From Mesodorylaimus sp. YZB2_4 (taxonomy: Eukaryota > Nematoda > Enoplea > Dorylaimida > Dorylaimidae), in NCBI GenBank assembly GCA_030248295.1, contig JASANH010000719.1:124001-188000 (forward strand): DNA of 64,000 nt, given 5' to 3'. The stretch's first letter is position 1; every line of letters starts with the position of its first letter. The notes under the pieces are model-generated. The model saw only the letters and a list, made by a program, of their open reading frames with translations, had not been told where the DNA came from and made no database searches. Made by a program: the position numbers and the translations under genes. This document shows positions 42,904-52,979 of the stretch, one piece after another.

Positions 42904-44407
42904 TCACTCGTTTTGTGTAAACCATTTACACTCTTTGGGCACTGTGTCTTCGGGGATGTCTAATATTTTCAGATAGAAATATGCGGCAGAAGAGAGAAGC
43001 TTTTTTACCACATTTCCCGCAATCTCAATCGACTCCGGATCGCATTCCTCGGACAAGGCCCTTTGGGCTGTGTTGAAAACGCATGCACCCAATCTGCAAA
43101 GTTGAAGGCATCTGCATAATTATTTTTATCCCTTGCGCAGAGTACAGTGTATTAGACAGTACCTAGTATACGAATAGCATACCTGCATAGTTTAGATGGG
43201 TACTTTGGGTCAGAGATCTTTGATCTCAACACTTCGGCTAGTGGCGTGGCGTCTAGACCAACACGATCATAGCGAAGACCGCATGAACTCCAGACACGGC
43301 CTGGGACTTTGGGTGAGTTAAACACCAAGCAGGGCAGAACGAGCATGAGTTCTAAGATGAATTATGTTAGCGACACAGGGCTGGCAAGCAAGCAGTACCT
43401 TCCACGTGCTCGCTGGCGTAGTCCAAGGCCTCGAAATTTTTTGCCACAATCTCTTTGAGTTCTCCATCGAGACATTGACTCGAGCATGTTTTCCATTGAC
43501 GATAATTGATGACGGTAGGTCCGAAAATTGCAGTGATCATTGCAAGCAGATCGTCTGTTTGCTTGAGATATGGACAAATTTCCACGGTCTCCTCAAAGAA
43601 GCTTTGCAAGCACGAGTATGAACATTTGTAACTTTCTTCGTTCTTGTCTTCGCTGCTCAAACTTGCGATGGTTTCAAGCAAGGAAGGCAGCTGTTGACGG
43701 CACTGATAAGTATCGCTGATGTCTGCCAAACTTCTGCAACAAAAAGATTAGTCTAGATCGTCGCTAATGCCCCTGGCTAAATGGGTCTGATAGGCGTTGG
43801 GGGGGGGGGGGGGGCGGGGGGGGGGGAGGGGGGCTCAAACGAGAACAATAAGTTTACGCTGTGCCAATATACTGTTTCAATTTACGATACCGATTCGAGC
43901 ATTGCTGGCAAAAGTTTATTGCCAGTCTTATTTGAACAGGTTGCGCTTACTTGGCCTTGTGGTTGAATAAGGGAGAACTCGAGGACCATGAGGACTGCGC
44001 GGGCTTACTTCCTAGTGCTAATGTACGTCTGGGACGAGTCAAGATTAGAGCATCAGAATTCTGCAAGTCCCCTCAGCTTTTTGACACTTGTTAATATGGA
44101 ATTTCGTAGGGTCAATAAAATTCTGTCGGCTCCGGGCTTGCAGACGAAAAGTTGTGGTAGTTTCTGCAAAAATTTCAATTTTATCGATATCATTGTCTTC
44201 TCGCTCAAGCATGCATGTTTGTCCTTCCTTGTACAGTAGTTTTCCACTGTAAAGGCTTAACCAAAGGCAAGGGGTTATAAGCTGGGGCGCAAGCAAGGGT
44301 GCAAGGGTGGCGGATCACTATGTGAAACAAATGGTGCCTTACGGCTTAATGGCGACGCGCGGCAAGGCGAAGGCAGCGGAAAAAATTGAAAACAGGACAA
44401 ATATCAT
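42904..44407 (-). CDS. Secreted cysteine-rich protein D
   Basis: Four exons on the minus strand: 44343-44407, 43399-43733, 43183-43300, 42904-43093; 708 nt, 235 residues, intron phases 2, 1, 2. Signal peptide MIFVLFSIFSAAFA lies wholly in exon 1. Paired cysteines YKCSYSC and KTCSSQC come in exon 2, SSC in exon 3, and GAC, EEC and the terminal PKECKWF in exon 4. The last exon is 190 nt, the same as in gene A and in the gene at 51490. Exon 2 shows very high identity to gene C, including a shared 40-residue stretch nearly unchanged, implying a recent tandem duplication. It is probably secreted; the role is unknown. The exon 1 join is supported by signal peptide, donor GTAAGG and phase. Confidence 0.8.
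43799..43833. repeat. Poly-G tract in intron 1 of gene D
   Basis: About 35 bp, almost entirely G. The tract length is unreliable, and glycine-rich frames crossing it are spurious. Confidence 0.9.
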
Positions 44408-44433
44408 TTTCGTGATCAGTTGAGAGCAGTGGC

Positions 44434-44468
44434 AGACTGAAATCAGTTGACTGCACGCCAGATTTATA
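44434..44468 (-). promoter_or_regulatory. TATA-Inr core promoter of gene D
   Basis: On the minus strand TATAAAT (44468-44462) precedes TCAGTCT (44440-44434) by about 28 nt, about 30 nt ahead of the ATG. Sequence and spacing are the same as for gene C. Confidence 0.65.
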
Positions 44469-45858
44469 AAATCAAATCCATTGAAAATGTGATGATACAA
44501 TCTAAATTCTGAACACAAATTGAATTTTCACAAAGATTGGAGATTGGAAAACTTATTGGTTTTCTAGACTGATGTTTTTTTCAAAGGATGCAGAAATGGA
44601 TATTTGTTAAATATAAAAAAGGATCCTGTGGTCATTTTGCCAAACTCTCGAATGCATTCTTATTCCCCAATTGCTACTTGGCCAATTCTGTGCGAAAAAC
44701 GGGACTCGTAAAAGTGTAATCCAACACCCGGCTGAGATTCATCACTATTTGAAAGTCACCAAATTTAGTCAAGAAGTGTCGCTCTTCTGCCGCATATTTG
44801 GTGGTGTGTGCTTGTGGTGGTATACTTGTACTAAAAGGTTACGATTCAGTTGTGCGATAGACACGGGCAAAGCTTGAGCAGAGGTCAGAGGTGGGTAGGT
44901 CGCATCAGACTTGTAACTTACTGCGAGATACTTTTAACTAAGTTGGATACGAATTCGATGGTTGGTCGACTTGCGGGAGCTTGGCAAGTTTGAGGGATAC
45001 ATTTTTTGTGGATGCATCTGTTGAGCGTGCGAATCACCCCAATGCCGGAGAGGAGCAACAAAACACATACGGACTGTCCCATACTAACTTTGAGGGACTT
45101 CCCTCAATCAGTCTGATCTGCGAGCAACATTGACGAACATCGTGTCGCAGAACCAGTCTTTCAACAAGATACGGCTCAATGACATTGATTTAGGCATTCC
45201 ACAATGGACCCCGAGACCCGGTATTTTCACCAGTGCAGCTTCTTTGACTTGTCGTCAAACGTGATTTTTGTACTTTTCTTTTTTGATGCGCTTCTTTCAA
45301 TTGACACCTTTCGTCTGCATATTTGGCATCCCCAAGTTGTGAGCCAGTGTCATAACATATGTAATGCGTCCATGGAGACCACAATCGCGTCGTCATGGAA
45401 GTCCCTCACCAATTACAGACAGAGCAGGCGTTCAACATCATCATGACATCACATTGCGCATTATGATGTCATAACACGTTCAGGATGGAAAAACGGTTTT
45501 TCCTTTTTTTTGTCAGAGAAAATGAGGATTGCGAAAATGAGTAACTCTACTTATTACGAGCTGTCAGTCACCAAGAACATTTCACATAACACGATATCAG
45601 TCAACAGGTAACATCGAGTAAAGTCGGTAAGCCAAGCCAATAAATAATTTTTGACGCACAGGCTAAAAATTACGATCATGATTCACAATGAATATCGTCT
45701 TCTCTGTTCGCTTTCTTTTTAAAGGCTAGAACAAAATAAAAGCAAAACCGCTTACACGTGGTCCACCCATAGCACCAGATTTTGGTCTCGAGAAAATCGA
45801 AGGTGATTTGCAACTCAATATAGGAGCCCTGTGCATGGTGCGCCCGCGGGGTTTTGCC

Positions 45859-46266
45859 AGCCCCGACCCCGACCCCGAAAAATTATGGTCGGGGTTGGGG
45901 TTATAAAATTGTATATTAAATTTTGAATTGTTTGCTAACAAGAAGTGCAACCAGAGAATCTTCTTGAGCTATCTATACAAAGTATACCTCTGACAAGCAC
46001 TTTTACTAAGAAATACAATCTGCGTGCGATCGGCTACAATAGTCTGCATCTGTATGCTCCAGCAAAGAAGACGGGTGAAGATAAGGAAAATTCTGATGAG
46101 GAGGAAAATGTGGAATCTGATCGTGAGCCAGAGGGATTTCTGAGGAGATCAGTGACATCCGCTAAAAGTATTCTGCGCATGCACTAAATCAATTGGGCTT
46201 AAAAATTCAAACCCAATAACCACCCCCGACCCCGACCCCGACCCCGGAAATAGTTGACCCCGGTCG
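45859..46266. mobile_element. Small element with GACCCC-repeat ends
   Basis: The left end has CCCCGACCCCGACCCCG followed by GGTCGGGGTTGGGGTTAT. The right end has ATAACCACCCCCGACCCCGACCCCGACCCCGG followed by GACCCCGGTCG. Inner parts are mutually inverted. The interior carries one 80-residue frame (45945-46187) with an acidic middle and no known domain. Confidence 0.45.
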
Positions 46267-46734
46267 AACGCTACAGATGATATGCGAATGGCCAGCGGGT
46301 TATTCACGAAGTTGGCGATAGGTTCTGGAGAGGCACCTTTGATCGCTGTCGCCTTATGTGGATGGTCAAATGCCGACCGACCATGTCTATAGCTCCTTTC
46401 GCATATAAAGCCGAATTTCCAGGATTTTACGCATCAGTGATGCGGAACGGGTTCAAACCGAAAGTGCTTTGGATCTGGCTGACTTCTGCCACCGAAGACG
46501 ATATTCTGGTTGCCGCTCGTTCTCCACTCGAGGATGCTTCGTCTATAAATGAGGGGCTGGTAAAGATGAGATAGCAGCAGACTAGTCCGAAGCTCCTTCT
46601 GCTCGAAGTCCTGGGCAGCCTGACTTCCCGTCGTTTTCGTTCAAAATGCTTTTGGGCTGAAGCCCGTTTTGCTAGCAGCCAGCAGTTACTTCTAAGCAAG
46701 GCTGTGCGGACAACCAGCACAAACAGCAAGGTCC

Positions 46735-47060
46735 GTTGCGTGTCTCCATTAGGATCACTTCCACACGAGGGCATCCTGGACAGGACACCGACTTCCTCGG
46801 AATATGGTTGGGGCTGTGAACCCTGTCAGTGTTCGACAGCCGAGACTGTCTCCTAGTTTGGCTCCCGTCTCTCCACTCGGACCACCTCTAGGGCACCTGA
46901 TGAGTCACCCACGGCCTGGCGTGCAAGGTCAGCGAGGGTCTATGGTTCGCAAACCGACCTCCGTCACCGGGGATTGACCCCGGGACGAGTCCAGCCACTC
47001 GCCCCAAGCAATACGGAATGCCAAACTGCGCCACCGCGGCTGCACCTGAAATTGTGGACG
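46735..47060 (-). mobile_element. tRNA-derived SINE
   Basis: Read on the minus strand, it starts with a tRNA-like head (GCCGCGGTGGCGCAGTTTGG as A box, GGGGTCAATCCCC as B-box region) and continues about 250 bp. Its 3' part, from CTGTCGAACACTGACAGGG to GTGTCCTGTCCAGGATGCCC, recurs on the plus strand at 54325-54440. Thus it is a dispersed pol III-type element. Confidence 0.6.
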
Positions 47061-48761
47061 CCCAAAGTAGCAGTATCTGGTCCGCCAACGGCGGAATCGA
47101 TCTTCCTGGCCCATCGCGAACAAACCAGCCGATTTTCGCTTAACTCAACCTGCTGAGATCTGCAAAATTCGTCCCTTGATCGTTAAAAGATTCGGCGGCC
47201 CCAACATGCAAATTGCCCCACTCTCTTACGTCTTACTGACGTCTTAATTGTCTTGCCGACTGTTTCTGCGTCCATGATTGGTGAAGCTTACGCCACGGCA
47301 TCGAACGATGTCTTCGGTGGCCGCAGCTCACAAAAGCCTGTTGATTTAAGTTGATGATTAAGGAAGAAGTATCAGACAAAACAGCCAGTTTACCAAATCT
47401 CGTTGACGGTCTCATGAGGTTGGCCAACTAAAGCGATGCACCGTCGGAGAAACAGACCAGATGTAACAGTTATTGGGTGAAAGCTGGCCGCCAGGTCGAT
47501 CACATGAGTCTTCCAACTGATATGGGCATGGACGACGTTTGAGAAGCTAGGCCACCGGCAGGGTTTAAAAACTTTCCTAAACGAAGAAAAACTAGTACAT
47601 AGCTCACGATCAGTGTCATATCAGTATTTAAAAACAGTGTTCGAGCTCACTCGTACGTCCTGCGAATCAAAAAGTGACCGTCACTGAGCACCATGCGCAC
47701 TTTTAAGGGTGTTCATTTTCTCTTCTCGGCCGACAAAAACACGAATTGCTTCATAAATTCGTTGCTGTCCCGTCTTCCGGTTCTTACCTCTCTTGCTTTC
47801 TAAAACATGTGGTCATTGGGGACAAGTAAAAGCACTCCGATATCAGATGACTTACCTTATCACCCTTCGCCCGTGTTTCAACTCGAAAGCTTTGACCGTG
47901 CACGTTTTTGGATAGGCCACGATCTCGTCCTTCAGCCAACTCCACGTAGTCTAAATTCAACAAAGCAACAGATCAGAATCCAATACATGCTTTTCGGACT
48001 CGAAATATACTCACAAAAAAACGGGTTAGAAGAAGATAAAAACTGTGTTACTGTACGGGCCATGATTCGAGCCAGAATGGGCCAGGGTATTATTATACTG
48101 AGGATGCGAACGCACGAATATGTACGGCGTTTAGAAATTTCTGGATGCTTTGATCATGCAGGATTAGTGATTTCTGTTATGATGTATGGATAATTGGACA
48201 GGCATAATAAGTTCGAAGCGGGGCACTCGGACAGTTTGACGTCAATTGGGCAATAGCTGTATAATTTGCGTTGTTATCCTAGTCTCATATCACGTGCCTC
48301 AAGCTAATGGCGACAGGAAGGAGCCGAGGGGCGGAGGCAACATGCAAGAGCCAATAGTCATCGACTTGAAAGGCCAAAAACTACGATATCAGCGTTTAGG
48401 TGATTAATAACGCACACGAAGAAGGAATTCGACAAAACGGCACTGAATGAAGGATTAGTTCTCAGATTTCTCACAGAAAACAGCAAAAAAGTTAACCTGC
48501 TATCTATTTCGGTACGTCCCGACCCGGCACCACACTTGCACTCGGCCGAAGCTGCTGGCTCGGCAAACTATAATTTTTATAACTGCGATCACGTTCCAAA
48601 AATTAGGGTCATTATTTCATAAACATCGACCGTCCGCTTCGAAATGGGGCTCATCCGGACGAGCAGCTCACGATCAGTCATTAAAGTCATTTTCTGGGGC
48701 AATTAGTAAGGATATCGAGAACATCTGCGACGTTGTTCACGAAATTTTGTTGACTGAGTGC

Positions 48762-48792
48762 TATATAAGGAGGAAGACAAGATGCTCAGATC
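48762..48792 (+). promoter_or_regulatory. TATA-Inr core promoter of the two-repeat secreted protein
   Basis: TATATAAG begins at 48762 and TCAGAT is at 48786-48791, a standard TATA-to-start spacing. The ATG is at 48824, so the 5' UTR would be about 36 nt. Confidence 0.65.
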
Positions 48793-48823
48793 ACTTCTCA
48801 CCCTTGAACTCTGATTCGAAGAG

Positions 48824-49234
48824 ATGACTTCAGCCGTAGCTTTCTCTGCCGTTATACTTTTAATGACCGTAGTTAACAGTGGAGTGCATTCGATTCAGGT
48901 GAATCGCTTGGAACGGTCCAGCCCCGCCAAGAACTGCACTGTGACCGTCTCGCAAACGCGTACTATCCTCGGCTACTGCACTGCATTGCTCGGAGGACGC
49001 ATCGCTTGCGTTTCGGCCAGTCCATCATTTATGGACCCGTTCAGTCCAGAATGCCCCCGTCGAATCGCTGCCGATGAACGTGTCGCGTGCACGATAGAGA
49101 ACAGCGTGATCAACGAGGTCATTGGTCGATGTTCGCATTTTGGACGTATCCCAGCCTGCATTTCGTTGGATGAGGAGTTCACCGACCCATTCAACACCGA
49201 ATGCGTGACCGTGCTACGAGGAGGAGCTCAATGA
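48824..49234 (+). CDS. Small secreted protein with two four-cysteine repeats
   Basis: A 136-residue intronless frame. Residues 1 to about 24 form a signal peptide. The mature chain has eight cysteines in two repeats: C38-C52-C62-C77 and C89-C103-C112-C127, that is C-x13-C-x8/9-C-x14-C. The repeats share an isoleucine/leucine-G-x-C segment, GRI-x-ACVS or GRIPACIS, and DPFSPEC or DPFNTEC, so they arose by internal duplication. It is not the C-x3-C family found elsewhere in the window, and I do not recognise it. It has its own TATA box and initiator and an AATAAA at 49339, so it looks like a real, self-contained gene. Four disulfides and extracellular function are likely by inference. Confidence 0.75.
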   Translation: MTSAVAFSAVILLMTVVNSGVHSIQVNRLERSSPAKNCTVTVSQTRTILGYCTALLGGRIACVSASPSFMDPFSPECPRRIAADERVACTIENSVINEVIGRCSHFGRIPACISLDEEFTDPFNTECVTVLRGGAQ

Positions 49235-49338
49235 TGATTGATAAGGGATTGAAAAAGGTTAGCACCTCGTCCTGATATGATATTTGTCTGATATCTAGTT
49301 TGCCTGAATGCGCACTCTATGTACTCCGCTGCACCACG

Positions 49339-49344
49339 AATAAA
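49339..49344 (+). terminator. Poly(A) signal of the two-repeat protein gene
   Basis: AATAAA 105 nt beyond the stop codon, the first good signal downstream. Confidence 0.6.
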
Positions 49345-49511
49345 GCCATACTAGTACACTTGCAGTTGGGATGCTTGCTGCCTAATCGTGCTAGCAACGA
49401 ACAATCACATTGCCCGGTCCATGGCAGTTCATACAGTGCGAACGCGTATTGTGGTTCTCTGTGGAACGTAGCACCACAATCATAAGCATCAGACGAGTCA
49501 TAAAAAAAAGA

Positions 49512-49530
49512 GCTCCTGCTCTGCAGGAGC
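49512..49530. repeat. Short perfect hairpin
   Basis: GCTCCTGC-TCT-GCAGGAGC after a run of A. It could be a stem-loop at the 3' end of a transcript or chance; its function is unknown. Confidence 0.4.
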
Positions 49531-49567
49531 GATGAGGAACGAAAAAAAAGACCAGGTGATTTGAGAT

Positions 49568-50327
49568 GGTGGAGCGGGCGTGAACAACAGACTCATTGCC
49601 AGTTTACATAGCTATTTATGATTTAATACAGCATTTTAAAAGAATTTACGATGAAATTTCACACTTTAGTCTTTTTCGTGTTATAGAATGTGTGTGAAAA
49701 ATACCTGACATGTGTGGGCGTAAATGGAGACAGCTAAAAATCGAATGTGTGAGCCACCTAAGCTTAAGATTAGCTGTGTCCCGGTCACTCTAATCCGACC
49801 AGGTGACTAGACTCATCACATTGCAATCATATTGCTGGTATATGGTGCCGGATAGCTCATAGTTCTATATTTGGTCGAAGTTGTCCCTTTGGCGTATCCT
49901 GCTCAAGCGTACCTGATGTCCTTCAGTTCACAGACTCTGGATGGGCGGGGAGTTTGAACTTTGGACTGCATTGACGCACACTCCAGGTCGTTCTGTCAAA
50001 ACAGGATGCACCCAGAGGCCTCATTACTAGCGACCAGAGCTGTCCATAATGGATGACCTAAGAGCTCCGAAATACGTCACAAAAACTAAAGGCACAAAGA
50101 TTAGAGTGACCGGGACACAGCTAATCTTAAGCTTAGGTGGCGCACACATTCGATTTTCAGCTGTCTCCATTTACGCCCACACATGTCAGGTATTTTTCAC
50201 ACACATTCTATAACACGGAAAAGACAAGTGAAATTTCAGCGTAAATTCTTTTGAAACGCTGTATTAAATCATAAATCCTCTAGCTATGTAAACTGGCAAT
50301 GAGTCTGTTGTTCACGCCCGCTCCACC
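49568..50327. mobile_element. 760-bp element with 228-bp terminal inverted repeats
   Basis: The left arm 49568-49795 and right arm 50099-50327 are inverted copies, about 93-95% identical by eye, starting GGTGGAGCGGGCGTGAACAAC and ending GTCCCGGTCACTCTAATC on the inner side. The 300-bp middle has no transposase. Long-TIR non-autonomous DNA transposon or foldback element; the target duplication is not clear. Confidence 0.85.
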
Positions 50328-50329
50328 TT

Positions 50330-51489
50330 CATCCTACGTCACTTTGTCATCCAGCAGTCAGGAATAAACAAAGCCCCCGCTAACCGAAACCGAAATTGAG
50401 TTTAATTTGAGTGCGATCATCAAAACATGCCCGTTGGACTTGGCTCTGTTTTTCCCTGGGCTTGAATCAGTTCCGTCAAAATCAGCGTCAATCTGCCATT
50501 GTCTGAGGAGCAGATTAAAATACGGCTCGTTTAGCGGGCAGATGGACTTAGGACCAGAAGCAAAGGGCGCACCAGGTCAGCTTGGATCGAGTGAGCCTGG
50601 GCAACCCGACCTGAATGGACATCGTCGAGAACCTGGCAAACAAGAGCGGACAAGATCGAATGTAAAAAAAACAGGAATGCATTACATGCGCCTGCTCATT
50701 CATTATTCGTTGTCCAAGGAAGCCTGCTTGCGCTCTTGTGGGTGGTGTTTAGTGGAGACACAGAATGCGAAGTTGTGATTGAATATTCTAAAGATATAAT
50801 CTGAAACAGCTAAGGGTTTCAATAGAATCGCGCTCTGGTTTTCAGTTCCTTTGCCTAGAATGTTGAGCCCGGCGGTCCTTCCTGCCTTTCTTTCTCATAT
50901 TTGTCAAACATTTAAAGCTTCCGCCAGTTTCGCTTGCTGTCTGCTATTCGCGGGAAAATTAAACTTTCTTTCGTGGTGAAGAAAAAGGGAAATTGATTTG
51001 CGCATGCGCTTAACGAAGGAGAATTTGTAGGACGTCGGCGAATCAGAAGACTGCGGTGGTCAATGAAGGGAATCTTGATAAAGCGGGTTTCACGTTCTTG
51101 TGCTCCCGTTCATTCCCGATAATATCTTGTAAGAAGAGGAAATGTTGAAAAGGAAGCATGTAACTTTATTTCTGTTCTGCTGTACTGTACATCTGGCAAT
51201 ATGGCTGCACCGTAAAGGCTGTGAAAAACTGCACCTCAAACTGAAACAGAATGATTTCGAGATACAGTTACTGAAACTAAATCTACGAGTATTTTCAATA
51301 CTTTAACAATGCTAGTGCGGTGCCATCTTGATAACCAAGACATACTGTGATTTTAGCATCTAAAACCAATGAAAAAGCCAGTCTGAATGCACAAGATAAA
51401 CGCAAACTGTTAAATTTTAAAAATCATGAATTTAAAAACTCAGTAATAATGTCTAACATGTAGACGACTCGATTGTCTGTCATTTCCGC
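50330..51489. other. Spacer
   Basis: No gene or repeat that I can support. The 123-residue frame at 50407-50778 has no motif and crosses low-complexity sequence. Confidence 0.5.
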
Positions 51490-52906
51490 TTAAGCACCTT
51501 GGATGACGTTGTCGGGCTTGCATTCGTCGGGGAAATTTTGAGCTGGGCGGAATTGAGCGTGAGTGGTTTGACCCAAAACGGCCAGTTCCTTGACCAAGTT
51601 CTTGGCCGCGCTGTAGCCTTCAGCACCACACTTGGTCTCGATGTCGTTCTTGCGGCACTTCAAACGGCAGTTAATCAACCTGAAATGGCAAAACCGCGTG
51701 CTTTAGCATTTGTGTCAATTTGACCGACTGTTTTCATTGGCTTGATTTGAAATTCCCGCAAAATGTTTTAAAACACGAATTCGATATGTACTTGCTTAGG
51801 AACCGTGCTTAGCCTTCAAAAAAAGAGGAATCGCGAGTTTTACTTACAAGCAAACGTTCGTGCCAGCGGTCTTGGCGCGTTCCCAGTCGCGTTGACCCTA
51901 AACAAGGGGGGTGTGCATATTTAAAAAACAGGCGACCACACCAGCTTACAGTTTGCTTGTATTGATTGTAAGCGTCCAAGATGGGTTGCTTGAATTGTTG
52001 GCATTCTTCGTTGCAAGTTGGCGACGGCACTTGGGCCACTTCTTGCAAGCACGGGAATTTGGCCTTGATGTCTGCAAAGCGAGGCTTTTATTGAAAGTTG
52101 CACAGTTAAAAAATCCAAATGTACTATCTGTTTTCTTTGAGAATGTGCACGCGGCCTATGAGGTAATGTGGAGGGCGTGTATATTCTCAAAGAAAACAGG
52201 TTTATAGGTGCGCACGCGTAAGGAAGTGAGGCCCTGCCCACCCATGGCAGAAGGGGCGTGAAGCCCAAGTCCAGGACTCCAATGAGCACACCTGGCCAGG
52301 TAAGAGACCCATGTTGGCGCCCATGCATTCACTCTGGTAGCCTACAGCCTAGTCATTGCAGTCTGCAATCCTGACTTACTGGCATCGCAAACGATGTCGG
52401 AGGCGGCGTTCAAGATGGCTTCGGCCTTGGTCTTCTTTTCAGCATCGCTGGGGTCGTTGCAATTGCCGATGCAAGTGCGGATGTTGCCAATTTCACTGCA
52501 ACGAACCAGCTCAACAAACTGATTGTGTGCACTTTCCCAAATTCAGCAGTACTTACGTGCAGTAGGTGTCCCATTTCTCGGGATTCAAGGTCGGCACGAC
52601 TGGTTGGTTACTACTTTCGGCCAATTGCTTACCGAATTCACGAGCCTTGGGCAACAATTGGGTGAACCATTCGCGGTACTTGTCTTGCATGACGCATCGG
52701 CCCGGACAGCTGTCGCGAATGTTCTGAATGTCGCTGAAATTGCAAAATAGCAATGTGAATTTTGCAAAAATAAGCAGTATAAAGTGGCATTTTTGCTGCT
52801 TTGCAAAAAATGCAAGATATGAAGTGATTGCTTACCGCTTGAAGCGGTCCTCGGGCATAGCGAAGGCCGTACAGGAAATAGCCAACAAAGCCAAGATCAC
52901 CTTCAT
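51490..52906 (-). CDS. Secreted cysteine-rich protein, six-exon family member
   Basis: Six exons on the minus strand: 52836-52906, 52557-52733, 52380-52495, 51950-52071, 51848-51897, 51490-51679; 726 nt, 241 residues, intron phases 2, 2, 1, 0, 2, all closing. Signal peptide MKVILALLAISCTAFA. The mature protein has C-x3-C pairs DSCPGRC, RTCIGNC, PTCNEEC and INCRLKC, then TKCG and the terminal FPDEC. The last exon is 190 nt and enters in phase 2, exactly as in genes A and D, so the five genes share an ancestor although this one has two more introns. This copy most clearly resembles nematode CPG4/T20D4.11-like secreted proteins. Codon use is GC-richer and more biased than in A-D, suggesting strong expression. 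Intron 3 carries a hairpin MITE. A possible TATA (CTATATGAA) lies near 53005. Confidence 0.88.
52128..52199. repeat. Hairpin MITE, copy 2 (72 bp)
   Basis: CTGTTTTCTTTGAGAATGTGCACG pairs with CGTGTATATTCTCAAAGAAAACAG. Same family as 39917-39989. It lies within the 308-nt intron 3 of the six-exon cysteine-rich gene. Confidence 0.8.
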
Positions 52907-52979
52907 GATTGCGAGACTGGAAAATGCAGGAAAACTCGACCGAACTTGCTAGGACGAAAGCAAACCACGGATTGAGAGC

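Larger units (their letters stand above)
44480..48761. other. Gene-poor repeat-bearing region
   Basis: No protein gene is supported. The region contains a GACCCC-bounded element (45859-46266), a SINE on the minus strand (46735-47060) and a short segment near 45430-45475 (GCGCATTATGATGTCATAAC) recalling the subterminal motif of the OTU element. The frames at 45945-46187 and 47807-48193 have no recognisable domain. Confidence 0.5.

Noticed and set aside
45945..46187. 80-residue acidic frame as a gene
   Set aside because: It is inside a small GACCCC-bounded element; no domain, no splice or promoter support.
47807..48193. 128-residue frame
   Set aside because: No signal peptide, domain or repeat; length is within chance expectation for this base composition.
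50407..50778. 123-residue frame
   Set aside because: A mixed low-complexity frame with no recognisable motif and no flanking signals.
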